Assembly (NCBI GenBank): GCA_963829955.1
Contig: CAWHKS010000014.1
Coordinates: 13,995-77,994 of the forward strand
Source: DASTFY01 sp963829955
GTDB taxonomy: Bacteria; Actinomycetota; Acidimicrobiia; Acidimicrobiales; Ilumatobacteraceae
Reading direction: 5' to 3'
Length of the DNA: 64,000 bases
Position numbers and translations under genes: made by a program. This document shows positions 17,290 through 26,274 of the stretch, one piece after another. The notes under the pieces were generated by a model. The model was not told the DNA's origin, did not search any database, and saw nothing but the letters and a program-made list of their open reading frames with translations. The first letter of the stretch is position 1. Each line of letters starts with the position of its first letter.

Positions 17290-18930
17290 TCAGCGGGAGG
17301 GCGCGGCGTCCTGCTCGGCCTGCTGGGGACCAGCGGACGGGGCGGATGGCCCCTGGTACTGGGCCAGGAGACGGCGCTCCTCATCGCGCCGCGGGAACAT
17401 CACGAAGACGAGCACGGCGCCGAGCACGATGGCCACGATCCCGGCCGTATACGCCCAGTCCGCTCCGTCGAGGAACGAGCTCTTGGCGCCCGCAATGATC
17501 TGCTGCGAGTACTGGGGATACTGCTCGGCCACGTTGGCGGCGCTGCTGAAGGACTTCGTGAGCTGGCTCTGGACGCTGTCCGTGATCTCGCCGCTCTCCG
17601 GAGAATCGGCGATGGCGGACGACACCGCGGCGGCGTAGCCGGCGGTCAGCAGCGCTCCGAGGACCGACTGCATGATCGCCCCGCCCAGGTCCCGCTGGAG
17701 ATCAGCGGTGCCCGACGCCATTCCTGCCCGGTCCACCGGGACCGAGCCGGTGAGCGAGTGCGAGGCCGGCGTGCCCGCGAACCCGACTCCACCGCCGACC
17801 AGCGCGTAGGCGAGCCCCACCAGCGCGTACGAGACCCCCTCGTCCCAGAAGAGCAGCATCACGACGAAGCCGGCCAGGCAGAAGCCGTAGCCGACCAGCA
17901 ACGTGAAACGAGCCCCCTTGGCCTCGACGAGCTTCGCCGATCGCGGGGCGATCAGCACCATGAAGATCGCGGCGGGCAGGATCGCCGCGCCGGCCTCGAC
18001 TGTGGAGTAGTCGAGGACGTTCTGGAGGAACTGCTGGCCGATGAACATGGCGCCCATCAACGTGCCGAACACGATGATCCCCGCGCAGGCGGCGACCCAG
18101 AAGGTCCGTCGAGCGGCCACGTGGAGGTCGTACAGCGGGTTGGCGGCGCGGCGTTGGCGGATGACGAACCCCGCTCCGGCGGCAAGGGTGATGAGCACGA
18201 GGCCGGCAACGACCGTGCCCTCGTCCGGCACGGGGGCGAAGTTGATGGCCAGCACCAGCGACGCGATCATCACCACCGACAGGACACCACCGAGGTTGTC
18301 GACCGGGTCGGCCGACTCGTGGACGTGGCTGGGCACGAAGCGCATGGCCATGAGGAGAGCGACGACGGCCAGCGGGAGGGTGATCAGGAACACCGAGCCC
18401 CACCAGAACTCCTGGAGGAGGATGCCCGCCAGCAACGGGCCGAGCGCGGAGATCGCGCCGCCGAGCGCGGACCACAGCGCGATCGACTTCGTGCGCTGCG
18501 GGCCCGACCACAGCACCGTGATGAGCGCCAGCGTCGTCGGGTAGGCCATGCCGGCGGAGACCCCGCCGACGAGACGGGCGAAGACCAGCACCTCGACCGA
18601 CGGAGCCCACGCCGCGAGCAGACAGGCCGGGATGGACAGCAGCACACCGAGGATGAGCAGCAACTTCCGGCCGTGCCGGTCGCCGAGCGCGCCGAGGTAG
18701 AGCACGGACGCCGCCAACCCGAGCGAGTATCCGACGGCCACCAGGTTGAGCGCGGTCTGCGAGGCGTCAAAGGCCTTCCCGATGTCGGGCAGGGCGACGT
18801 TGGCGACGGCCAGGTTGAGGTTGGCGACTGCGGCAACGAGGATGAGCGCGAGGAGCACGACCGGCCCGCGGCCGGGGACGCTGCCTGCTCCGGCAGCAAG
18901 GTCCTCGCTCTTGGTGCTGTTGTGGTCCAC
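17290..18930 (-). CDS. MFS transporter, DHA2 (EmrB/QacA) type
   Basis: 546 residues from GTG 18930, chosen because the longer open frame to 18981 runs into the ndh gene; a weak TGGAGC precedes it. About 14 membrane helices, the count of drug:H+ antiporter family 2. The loop 2-3 motif A appears as GALGDRHGRKLLL. Between the last two helices is a ~60-residue extracytoplasmic loop (SPESGEITDSVQSQLTKSF region). Substrate cannot be told; exporters of this group carry drugs, dyes or lipids. It follows ndh by 22 bases on the same strand. Confidence 0.85.
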   Translation of the reverse strand: MDHNSTKSEDLAAGAGSVPGRGPVVLLALILVAAVANLNLAVANVALPDIGKAFDASQTALNLVAVGYSLGLAASVLYLGALGDRHGRKLLLILGVLLSIPACLLAAWAPSVEVLVFARLVGGVSAGMAYPTTLALITVLWSGPQRTKSIALWSALGGAISALGPLLAGILLQEFWWGSVFLITLPLAVVALLMAMRFVPSHVHESADPVDNLGGVLSVVMIASLVLAINFAPVPDEGTVVAGLVLITLAAGAGFVIRQRRAANPLYDLHVAARRTFWVAACAGIIVFGTLMGAMFIGQQFLQNVLDYSTVEAGAAILPAAIFMVLIAPRSAKLVEAKGARFTLLVGYGFCLAGFVVMLLFWDEGVSYALVGLAYALVGGGVGFAGTPASHSLTGSVPVDRAGMASGTADLQRDLGGAIMQSVLGALLTAGYAAAVSSAIADSPESGEITDSVQSQLTKSFSSAANVAEQYPQYSQQIIAGAKSSFLDGADWAYTAGIVAIVLGAVLVFVMFPRRDEERRLLAQYQGPSAPSAGPQQAEQDAAPSR

Positions 18931-18952
18931 GGGTGCTCCAGTCGTCAGCCGG

Positions 18953-20278
18953 TCACAGGTCTGCGTCGCGCACGCTGTCATCGTCGTCGTCGCCCCAGTC
19001 GATGTGGGCCGCGTCGGGATCGTCGATGATCGAGCTCGAACGGCTGGAGAAGAAGAAGTCCCACGCCCAGGCCACGAAGGCGTCGACCCGCTGGCGGACG
19101 CCGCTCATGAGCCAGGCGTGCACTCCCAGCCAGGCGGCGAACCCCACGTGTCCGTGCAGCTCGTGGTGGTGGCGGCCCATCTCGGCGATGGCCGAGCCGC
19201 TCCCGATCATCGCCATGATGCCCTTGTCGCGGTAGGCGAACGGCTCGGGCGGGCGACCGTCCATGTCGGCGAGGATGTTCTGAGCCGCCCACCGGCCGGC
19301 CTGGAGCGCCACGGACCCGAGCTGCGGCATCGGCTCCCCCTCGGCGTCGGTCACGACCGCCATGTCGCCGATCACGTACACGCGTGGGTGGCCGTCCACG
19401 CGCAGGTCAGGCTGTGCGGCCAGCCGCCCACCGTGTTCCTGCGGCAGACCGGTCTGTGCGGACAGTTCCGGGCCCTGCAAACCGCCGGCCCAGACGACGC
19501 AGCGACTCAGGATCTGCTGGCCATCGCTGAGGACGACCCGGTCCTTCATGACCTCGTCCACCCCGGTCTCCAGCAGGAGCGTGACGCCGTTGTGCTCCAG
19601 CTTCTCGGCGGCGTAGGCGTGCGCCTTCTCCGAGAAGGCGCGAAGCACGACCTTGCCGTGGTCCACCAGGAAGATGCGGGCCTTCCCGACCGGGAGGTCG
19701 TGGAAGCGCTTGGGCAGGACGTCGCGCACGAGATCCGCGACCGCGCCGGCCGTCTCGACGCCCGTCGGTCCTGCCCCGACGATCACGATGTTCAGCGCGC
19801 CCTGCTCGATGCGCTCGAGGTTGGTGTCGGCCTCCTCGAACACCTCGAACAGGCGCGTCCGCAGCGCCTTCGCGTCGCGCAGCGAGTAGAGCGGGAAGGC
19901 GTGCTCAGCTGCGCCCGGCACGGCGAAGAAGTTGGGGCGCGAGCCAGCGGCCAGCACGAGGTAGTCACCGGTGAAGGTCTGCCCATCGTGCGTACTCGCG
20001 GTCAGCGTGGCGGGGTCGCAGGACGTGACGGAGAGCTGCTTGACCGACACGGTCTCGTCCCGCCGGAAGATCGCCCGCAGGGAGCGGGCGACGTCCGTGG
20101 CGGCCAGCTCGGCCGTCGCGACCTGGTACAGCAGCGGCTGGAACTGGTGGTAGTTGTTCCGGTCCAAGAGGACGACCGGCACGTCGTGCTTGGCCAGCTC
20201 CTTCGCACACCCGACGCCCGCGAAGCCGCCACCCACGATGACCACGGACGGCTTCGAGTCCGCTGCGACCATGTCCAC
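18953..20278 (-). CDS. ndh: Type II NADH dehydrogenase
   Basis: Single-subunit, non-proton-pumping NADH:quinone oxidoreductase. 441 residues. N-terminal FAD site VVIVGGGFAGVGCA, YHQFQPLLYQVAT substrate-side loop, second dinucleotide fold IVIVGAGPTGVETA for NADH, and VYVIGDMA, the C-terminal FAD-ribityl motif. The C-terminal region has the hydrophobic VGFAAWLGVHAWLM amphipathic membrane anchor, then an unusually acidic tail (DDPDAAHIDWGDDDDD). Stands between the second flippase-like gene upstream and the MFS gene downstream. Confidence 0.92.
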   Translation of the reverse strand: MDMVAADSKPSVVIVGGGFAGVGCAKELAKHDVPVVLLDRNNYHQFQPLLYQVATAELAATDVARSLRAIFRRDETVSVKQLSVTSCDPATLTASTHDGQTFTGDYLVLAAGSRPNFFAVPGAAEHAFPLYSLRDAKALRTRLFEVFEEADTNLERIEQGALNIVIVGAGPTGVETAGAVADLVRDVLPKRFHDLPVGKARIFLVDHGKVVLRAFSEKAHAYAAEKLEHNGVTLLLETGVDEVMKDRVVLSDGQQILSRCVVWAGGLQGPELSAQTGLPQEHGGRLAAQPDLRVDGHPRVYVIGDMAVVTDAEGEPMPQLGSVALQAGRWAAQNILADMDGRPPEPFAYRDKGIMAMIGSGSAIAEMGRHHHELHGHVGFAAWLGVHAWLMSGVRQRVDAFVAWAWDFFFSSRSSSIIDDPDAAHIDWGDDDDDSVRDADL

Positions 20279-20322
20279 CTTCCCCCCTCGTCCGGAGCGA
20301 TCGTCTCACATGGGCCAGTGGC

Positions 20323-22761
20323 TCAGACGAGGCTGCGGCGGCGCAGCCAGTTGAGCGCGAACCAGCCCCAGATCGGGGGAAGGTACGTCGTGAACGTGCG
20401 CGCCGTGAACGTCGCCGCGGTGGCCTCGCCCTGCGGAATGCCGGCCGCGGTGAACCCGGCGATCAGTCCGGCCTCGACGACGCCCATGCCGCCGGGGATC
20501 GGTGCGAGGCCACCGATGAGCGAGGCGAAGCAGTTGATCAGGACGACCTGCATCAAGGGCAGCGACTGCCCGTAGGCGTGCAGCGCGGCGATGAGAACCA
20601 TCGCGAAGAGCAGCTCGCTGGCCAAGTTGCCGCCGAAGAGTTGCAGCATCTTCATGGGCATCCCGGCGATCCGCTTGAGGTTGTTCCGGGCGGTGGCGAG
20701 CTGAGGAGCGACCACGCTGTGCACCCGTCGCCGCAGCTTCGGGATCGTCACGACGGCGGCGAGGCCCAGACCGCCCACGATGATCACGAGGAGGATGAGG
20801 GTCGACCCGGTACCGCCCTCGTCCGAGCCACCCGTCGACGACACGTCGAAGTCACCCCAGGTGAGGATGAGCGCGATGACGACGAGGATCGCCTCGACGA
20901 TCATCGACGACAGGGTCTTGAGGACACCAGAGCTCACGGCGATTGCGACGGCGAGGCCCTGGCGCTGGAAGTAGCGGATGATCATCGCCGTGGTGCCCAC
21001 CGAGCCCGCGACGAACCCGGTGAAGTTGTTGGCGAACTGCACCGCCAGCGACGGCCCGTACGGAAGCTGGGTGGCGACCGAGCCCAGCAGCACGAACGCG
21101 CCGGCGAACTGCGGGAGCTGGGACAAGAGGGCCACCACGACGAGCCAGCCCTTCTCCGAGCCGCGCACGATCTCGCCGAGGTTCGGCACGTCGCTGAACT
21201 GCGCGATCAGGAGGTAGACGCCGAGGATCGCCCCGGCCGCCATGAGCACGCTGGAGATCGAGACCCGCCGCAGCGGGACGAGCGTCGGCGCCTCCACGTC
21301 GGCCAGCACCGCGCCCTGCTCCCGCAACGCCGCCAGCAGCTTCTTCTCCTCGTCGAGGTCACGACGGACGGGCGCCGAGAGCGCCGCCGGCTCGAGGAAG
21401 GTGAGCAGCTCGGCCAGACCGTCCTTGCCGAGCACGCGAAGGGCGGCGGCCAGGGCCTGTTCCTCGCCGACGAGGGAGGCGGTGGTGGCCAGCAGCTGCA
21501 CCCGGTCCAGGCCCACCTGCACGGGCGTGGGGATGGTGGAGCCGTGGCTCAGCTCCGTGAGGACGACGGCGCCGTCGTCCCGTACGAGGATGTTGGCGGC
21601 GCTGAGCGAGCCGTGGACGAGACGGACGGCGTGCAGCCGCTCGACCGCTCTCCACACCTGCACGAGCAGCTCGTCCGTGATCTCCTCGGCGGCGAGCTCT
21701 GGCAGGGGTCGGCCCACCTGCGGGCGGGTGACGAGTACGGCGTCGTCGTCCTCGCCGGCCGTGCCGGCAGCGACGACCTCGGCCACGGGGACGCCGGCGT
21801 GCGCGGCTCGCAGCAGGAGGTAGGCCCGGTGCTCGAGCTCGCCGAGGCGGGTGAGGAACATCGCCGGGCCCGAGTCCTTGTACCAGACGAACCGCCAGAG
21901 CTTGGACAGCAGCCGCGCGTCCGAGGCGTCACGCCCGATGACCACGACGTAGAGCGGACGGTCGCGCTCGTCCCCGGCCATGCGGGCGGCGAAGCGGGCT
22001 TCGCCCCACACCTGCTCGTCGAGGAGGCGCAGGTCCGTCACCGGCACGCCGAGCTCGGTCAGCGCTCCCATCACCTCGGCCACCGAAGGTGTGCCCTCGG
22101 GCGATCCGACGGCGAAGCGGACCGCCGCGGCGATGCCCCATCCCAGCGCGAGCGCGCCGACGATGTCGGCCGAGAGCCCGAGCGTCAGGAGGAAGGCGGC
22201 CAGCGACGCGAGGGCGACCAGGGTGGTGACCAGGTGACGGGCGGTACGGGTCAGGTAGGCCGAGGCGACGAGCACGACGGCGGTGGACACCGCGAGCAGC
22301 ACGACCGGGTAGGTCGGGGTCGAGTACTCGTCCAGGCCGGCGGCCGAACGCACGGCCTCCGAGTCGACGATGGCCTGCAGCGCCATGCCCGCCCCGAACG
22401 CGAGCAGGCCGGCGGCGATCAGCACCAACGTGAACCGCAGGCGCCGGGCGACGAGCACGGCGATGGTCAGGCCGATGAGGACGCCCGCCGTGCCGATGAG
22501 GTAGACCGCCCACAGCGCGTCGCGCAGGGCCTCCGGGATGCTGACGACGAGGTCGTATCCGGCCTTCTCGATCTGCGTCAGGTGGCGGGCCAGCACGGCG
22601 GTGATCACGATGATGAGCGCGGCGACGCCAACGCGGACCAGGTCGCTCGGGTGGCGGCGAACGGCCTCGTCGGGGACGATGCCGAAGATGCGGCGGGTGA
22701 CCGGCGCGCTCCAGGACCGGGACGCCGATGCCTCGGTCGGCGCCGGTGCGCTGCTCGGCAT
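20323..22761 (-). CDS. Flippase-like membrane protein with pseudokinase-like domain
   Basis: 812 residues from ATG 22761; the frame is open to 22818 but the extra residues look non-coding. Same three-part plan as 12782-15211: N-terminal helices (~50-235), kinase-like domain (~240-440), then a C-terminal lysylphosphatidylglycerol-synthase/AglD-type membrane domain (~515-810) with LAPIPGGMGVVEA. In the kinase-like part the catalytic loop reads HGSLSAAN (near 382), so the HRD Asp is replaced by Ser, and the DFG position reads ELS (near 404). It should therefore be catalytically dead unless it uses other residues. A binding or regulatory role is inferred. Confidence 0.8.
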   Translation of the reverse strand: MPSSAPAPTEASASRSWSAPVTRRIFGIVPDEAVRRHPSDLVRVGVAALIIVITAVLARHLTQIEKAGYDLVVSIPEALRDALWAVYLIGTAGVLIGLTIAVLVARRLRFTLVLIAAGLLAFGAGMALQAIVDSEAVRSAAGLDEYSTPTYPVVLLAVSTAVVLVASAYLTRTARHLVTTLVALASLAAFLLTLGLSADIVGALALGWGIAAAVRFAVGSPEGTPSVAEVMGALTELGVPVTDLRLLDEQVWGEARFAARMAGDERDRPLYVVVIGRDASDARLLSKLWRFVWYKDSGPAMFLTRLGELEHRAYLLLRAAHAGVPVAEVVAAGTAGEDDDAVLVTRPQVGRPLPELAAEEITDELLVQVWRAVERLHAVRLVHGSLSAANILVRDDGAVVLTELSHGSTIPTPVQVGLDRVQLLATTASLVGEEQALAAALRVLGKDGLAELLTFLEPAALSAPVRRDLDEEKKLLAALREQGAVLADVEAPTLVPLRRVSISSVLMAAGAILGVYLLIAQFSDVPNLGEIVRGSEKGWLVVVALLSQLPQFAGAFVLLGSVATQLPYGPSLAVQFANNFTGFVAGSVGTTAMIIRYFQRQGLAVAIAVSSGVLKTLSSMIVEAILVVIALILTWGDFDVSSTGGSDEGGTGSTLILLVIIVGGLGLAAVVTIPKLRRRVHSVVAPQLATARNNLKRIAGMPMKMLQLFGGNLASELLFAMVLIAALHAYGQSLPLMQVVLINCFASLIGGLAPIPGGMGVVEAGLIAGFTAAGIPQGEATAATFTARTFTTYLPPIWGWFALNWLRRRSLV

Positions 22762-22846
22762 CAGCCCATGCTTGCCGGAACCGGGTCTCGGGTGGCGGAT
22801 CCGCGCTGTGCCGCACACCGGCGGCGGGAGATGGCAGCCTGGCGGG

Positions 22847-23203
22847 GTGACATCCTCGGACTGGGCGCGGCCGGTGGTCCACTGGGAGCTCGAGGCCCGT
22901 GATCCCGAGCGCCAACGCGCCTTCTACCGCACGCTGTGCCACTGGGACGTCGGCGAAGGGCCGATCATGATGATCCCCGCGGGCCTGGGCGGGCCGGAAC
23001 CGGGCCCGGGTGGCCACATCCGGGGTGGCGACAACCCCGGCGTCCGGCTGTACGTCCAGGTCAAGGAGCTCGTCGCATCGCTGGCGCTGGCGGTCGAGCT
23101 CGGGGGCCAGGTGGTGCTCGAGCCGTTCGACGTGCCGGGCGGTCCGACGCTGGCGTCGATCCTCGACCCTGAGGGCAACCCGCTCGTGCTCGTCCAGCAG
23201 TAG
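22847..23203 (+). CDS. VOC (glyoxalase-fold) family protein
   Basis: 118 residues from GTG 22847; upstream frame is antisense to the previous gene. Typical VOC pattern: VVHWELEARDPERQRAFYRTLCHW at the start (first beta-alpha-beta unit with His13 as a possible metal ligand), LYVQVKELVASLALAVELGG in the second half and FDVPGGPTLASILDPEGNPLVL at the end with an acidic residue in DPEGN. One domain only, so it should dimerise. The family covers lyases, dioxygenases and resistance proteins, so the reaction is not assignable. Confidence 0.75.
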   Translation: MTSSDWARPVVHWELEARDPERQRAFYRTLCHWDVGEGPIMMIPAGLGGPEPGPGGHIRGGDNPGVRLYVQVKELVASLALAVELGGQVVLEPFDVPGGPTLASILDPEGNPLVLVQQ

Positions 23204-23239
23204 GCGCCGCACTGCGCCGGCCGCCGTGCTGGCCGCCGG

Positions 23240-23560
23240 TCAGTCGAGGTCTTGGTAGCGGCGCACCTCGACCGTTGCCCGGTCGACGTGGGACATCAGC
23301 TCCTGGACCAGCGGGTCGTCGTCCCACCGTTCGGCGCAGGCGTCAGCCTCCTCGGCACCCGCCCACAGGTCGATCACGACCCACTCGCCGGCGCGGTCAC
23401 CGACACCTCGCGCGGTCGTGCGCCGGAGGAGGCCCGGCTGCTGGTAGGCAAATTCGGTCTGCAACCGCTTGTCGACGGCCAGGAAGGCACCCTCGTCCGC
23501 CCCGTCGACGAGCCGGAACGTCATCGTCTCGATCACGGCCACCCGGCCAGCCTCGCGCAC
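23240..23560 (-). CDS. Dimeric alpha/beta-barrel (monooxygenase-like) protein
   Basis: 106 residues from GTG 23560; GTG 23536, giving VIETMTFRLVDGADE as the N-terminus, is the more natural start. The pattern of strand (ETMTFRL), helix (EGAFLAVDKRLQTEFAYQQPG), strand (GEWVVIDLW) and helix fits the ferredoxin-like fold of antibiotic-biosynthesis monooxygenases. No catalytic residues can be named. A 24-bp palindrome lies just upstream. Confidence 0.6.
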   Translation of the reverse strand: MREAGRVAVIETMTFRLVDGADEGAFLAVDKRLQTEFAYQQPGLLRRTTARGVGDRAGEWVVIDLWAGAEEADACAERWDDDPLVQELMSHVDRATVEVRRYQDLD

Positions 23561-23580
23561 AGATTCGGTGGGCCCATCTG

Positions 23581-23604
23581 CACCGACTCGATATCGAATC
23601 GGTG
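23581..23604. promoter_or_regulatory. 24-bp imperfect palindrome, possible operator
   Basis: Outer arms CACCGA and TCGGTG with centre TCGATATCGA; 22 of 24 positions are symmetric. It stands between the mtfA stop (23615) and the start of the monooxygenase-like gene (23560), both on the minus strand. An operator for the latter, or a weak terminator for mtfA, are both possible. Confidence 0.35.
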
Positions 23605-23614
23605 GAAAAGTGGT

Positions 23615-24385
23615 TCAGGTGGATGTCCGGGCGGCCCGGTCCCGCCGGGCCGCCGGATCCTGCTCGAAATAGCCGGCGAACACCCCGTAGAGATCGGGCT
23701 TCAACTCCCGCATCTCCAAGGGCTGGTCGAAGAAGACCTCGGTGGCGACGGCGAAGAACTCCCCCGGGTCCTGGGCGCCGTACTCCCGCAGCAGAGGGTC
23801 GTGCCGGTGGGCCCGGAGGTGCTCGTACTCCGCCGTGCAGACGCTCACCCAGCGGTCGTACGCCTCGCGGCCCGTCACCGGCGGGGTGCCGTCGACCATC
23901 CCGTCGAGCATGTCGAGCTTGTGGGCGAACTCGTGGATCACGACGTTGCGGCCCGTGCCGGCGTGCCGGGCGTCGCCCGACGCGGTGTCCCAGGCCACCA
24001 GCACCGGCCCGCGCTGCTGGTGCGCCTCGCCCAGCAGGTCGAGAGGCTCCTCGGTGACCACCCCCGCCACCGGGCCGGGACGCGGTCGCCGTGATGTGAC
24101 CGTCGTCGGGTGCACGATGACGGCCCGCACCTCGCGATACGCATCGAGATCCAGCCCGAGCACCATGAGTGCAGCCTGCGCGGCGATGAGCGTGCACATC
24201 TCGTCCGTCAACGTAAAGGCGCGAGCCGCCTCCCAGCTCTTCCCGGCCAGGAGCTCAGTGATGAGCTCGCCGAGCCGTTGCCGTTCGTCCTCGTCCAAGT
24301 AGTTCCACTCGCCGAGCGACGTGCGCATCAGCCGGGTCCAGTCCGCCGGTAGCCGGCGCGCCGGGCGTCGCTTCCAGAACGGCAC
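23615..24385 (-). CDS. mtfA: MtfA-like zinc peptidase (M90)
   Basis: 256 residues. HEFAHKLD (about residue 151) carries the HExxH zinc site, and EFFAVATEVFFDQP supplies the downstream Glu ligand of M90 peptidases. The N-terminal part (WTRLMRTSLGEWNYLDEDERQRLGE, split over the helix) matches the MtfA family as well. In E. coli MtfA acts on the glucose PTS regulator Mlc; no PTS or Mlc gene is seen here, so the substrate is open. Ends beside the palindrome at 23581. Confidence 0.85.
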   Translation of the reverse strand: MPFWKRRPARRLPADWTRLMRTSLGEWNYLDEDERQRLGELITELLAGKSWEAARAFTLTDEMCTLIAAQAALMVLGLDLDAYREVRAVIVHPTTVTSRRPRPGPVAGVVTEEPLDLLGEAHQQRGPVLVAWDTASGDARHAGTGRNVVIHEFAHKLDMLDGMVDGTPPVTGREAYDRWVSVCTAEYEHLRAHRHDPLLREYGAQDPGEFFAVATEVFFDQPLEMRELKPDLYGVFAGYFEQDPAARRDRAARTST

Positions 24386-24436
24386 GCCGACAGGCTCGCA
24401 CGCGTCGGCCGCCTCGACGACGGAAGGACGGTCGAC

Positions 24437-24733
24437 GTGGGAGCATTCGCACGTGGATCAGGAGACGCTCGCCTTGATCTCGCGTCGCTGAACAGGGTTG
24501 AGATGCTCCCCTGGGATGTCTGTGGAACAGACTGGCAACCGGGCGACCAACCCACCGACGCAGTGCTCCACACCTTCGACACCGTTGCGGACTTGACCGT
24601 GGACCCCGACGCCCGATGCGGCGACTTGCGGAAGCGATCCGGGACCGATGACTCGCTGCGGATGGACGGCACGGTCTTCAATGTGGTCCGTGGTCAACTC
24701 GAATCGGTGTGGCTCACCGTAGCGACCCGCATC
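24437..24733 (+). pseudogene. Fragment of a transglutaminase-like protein (C-terminus)
   Basis: The plus-strand frame contains DLASLNRVEMLPWDV, a segment I associate with the C-terminal part of actinobacterial transglutaminase-like proteins, followed by DPDARCGDLRKRS and GTVFNVVRGQLESV, which keep the order expected of such proteins. The catalytic domain that should precede it is absent: the frame begins only about ten residues before the match. I read it as a leftover C-terminal piece. The family assignment rests on pattern memory and is moderate. Confidence 0.4.
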
Positions 24734-24820
24734 GTCCAGGCTCACGGACCAGGTGTCACCGAACGCCCGCTGCAGTCGGTGAGCAGGGCACCCTCGACAC
24801 GCGGCCCCGATGAGCGCGTG

Positions 24821-25126
24821 CTAACGCTGGCCGATGTCGAACTCGTTGCCGTCGGGATCGCGCATCGTGATCCATTTGATGTCCCCGAGCGAGCCTCTGC
24901 CCGTTCGAGTGGCGCCGAGTCCGACGAGCCGTGCTGCCTCGGCGTCCGGGTCGGAGACATGCAGATCGAGATGCATGCGGTTCTTCCTTTGCTTCGGCTC
25001 GGGAACGCCTTGCACGAGGAACACGGGACCCGTGTAGCCTTGCAGCGGAACGAGGCGGCAGGACTGCACGGTGATGGCGTGGTGGTAGTGGTGGAGGTTG
25101 GGTACACGATCCCGCGCTGGCCGCAC
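24821..25126 (-). pseudogene. C-terminal half of a VOC-family protein
   Basis: 101 codons. The last ~60 residues are a clear glyoxalase-like half domain: NRMHLDLHVSDPDAEAARL, LGATR, then ITMRDPDGNEFDIG with the conserved C-terminal acidic ligand region. The first ~40 residues (HHYHHAITVQSC) are not like the N-terminal VOC repeat, which is missing here and in the neighbouring frames. So this is probably a truncated gene whose 5' part was replaced or deleted. It faces the transglutaminase-like fragment tail to tail. Confidence 0.5.
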
Positions 25127-25228
25127 CGCGTTGTGCGTACGGTTGTGGCGCGGATCCTTGGTGAGGGCAGGAATGAAGCACGGGACAAGACCAACGCACG
25201 GTCCAGCGGCGGATCGTGAGACCTGGAG

Positions 25229-26241
25229 ATGATCGGTCTGTCACGCTACCGGAACTTCCACGACCCAGTCGGTGTCGTGTCGAGGGCCCTCCGATCGGGG
25301 AGCCGGGCGGCCCGACGCATGCTCGCCCGCGAGCTGGCCGTGGTCCTCCTGACACCGGTCGACCTGGTGCTTAGCGTCCACGAACAGCGCCTCGAACACG
25401 TGGGTGAGCGACCCAGCCAGCATCCGATCGTGCTCGTCGTCGGGCCACCGCCGCGGGGACGACTCTCGTCTACCAGACACTGGCACACCACCTCCCATTC
25501 TCTTTCTTCAACAACCTCAGCAGCTTGTTCCCGAGATCCCCTATCACCGCGTGCAAGGCCTTCAATCGATTTCTGCCTTCGGGCGAGCTCAATGCTGACA
25601 GCTACTACGGAAACACGGTCGAGCTTGGCGCGCCGAATGACGGCTTTCACGTCTGGAACCGCTGGCTCGGCGAGGACCGGTACCATCCACCTAGTCACCT
25701 TTCTGTACAACAGCAGGCGAGCATGCGGTCATTCTTTAATGCATGGAATCATCAGTTCGACCGTCCATTCTTGAACAAGAACAACAGGAACATGATGTGT
25801 CTCGAGTTGCTGGACTCCACCCTCGACAACGTCACGTTCATCGTCGTCAAGCGGGACCCGTTCTACGTTGCTCAGTCGCTCTTGAAGGCTCGAGAAGACG
25901 TCCAAGGCGACCGCTCCATCGGGTGGGGAGCCGGTGCCGACGACGGCCAGCTGAATCCCGCCGCATCTCCCCTGGAGCAGGTGGCCGATCAGACGCGCCG
26001 GCTCTACGAGCAGCTGGAAATGTCGGAGCGACGGGTCCCTGCGGCGAGCGTCGTCGATGTGCAGTACGAGCAGTTCTGTCGTGATCCGACCAGCTTCGTC
26101 TGCATGATCAGGGAACGTGTTTGGGGAGCGCAAGCGACGTCCGACCACACTCTCGGCACGATCGCACCGTTCCACGTCCGCAACGAGGATCGTCTCTCTG
26201 AGGGCGAGGCCAACGAGCTGAGGCGACTACTCGAATACTGA
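25229..26241 (+). pseudogene. Sulfotransferase-family protein with one frameshift
   Basis: Frame one (25229 to ~25458) gives PIVLVVGPPPRG, the start of the P-loop-like PAPS-binding site. The expected continuation TTLVYQTLAHHLPFSFFNN appears only in the next frame, which then runs uninterrupted to 26241. One base is missing around 25455-25462, inside the GGGG-rich loop. The second half includes NKNNRN and FIVVKRDPFYVAQSLLKA, the 3'-phosphate-binding Arg region of sulfotransferases. If repaired, the product has ~336 residues. Because other genes here show single-base shifts, this may be an assembly error rather than inactivation. G+C is clearly lower than in neighbours, suggesting acquisition. 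Confidence 0.65.
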
Positions 26242-26274
26242 CCCGCTAGCGCACGCCACCGGTCGAGCTGTCGG

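Noticed and set aside
13331..17638. Very long plus-strand open frame of 1435 codons.
   Set aside because: It is antisense to the flippase-like and acyltransferase genes and has a composition typical of shadows in GC-rich DNA.
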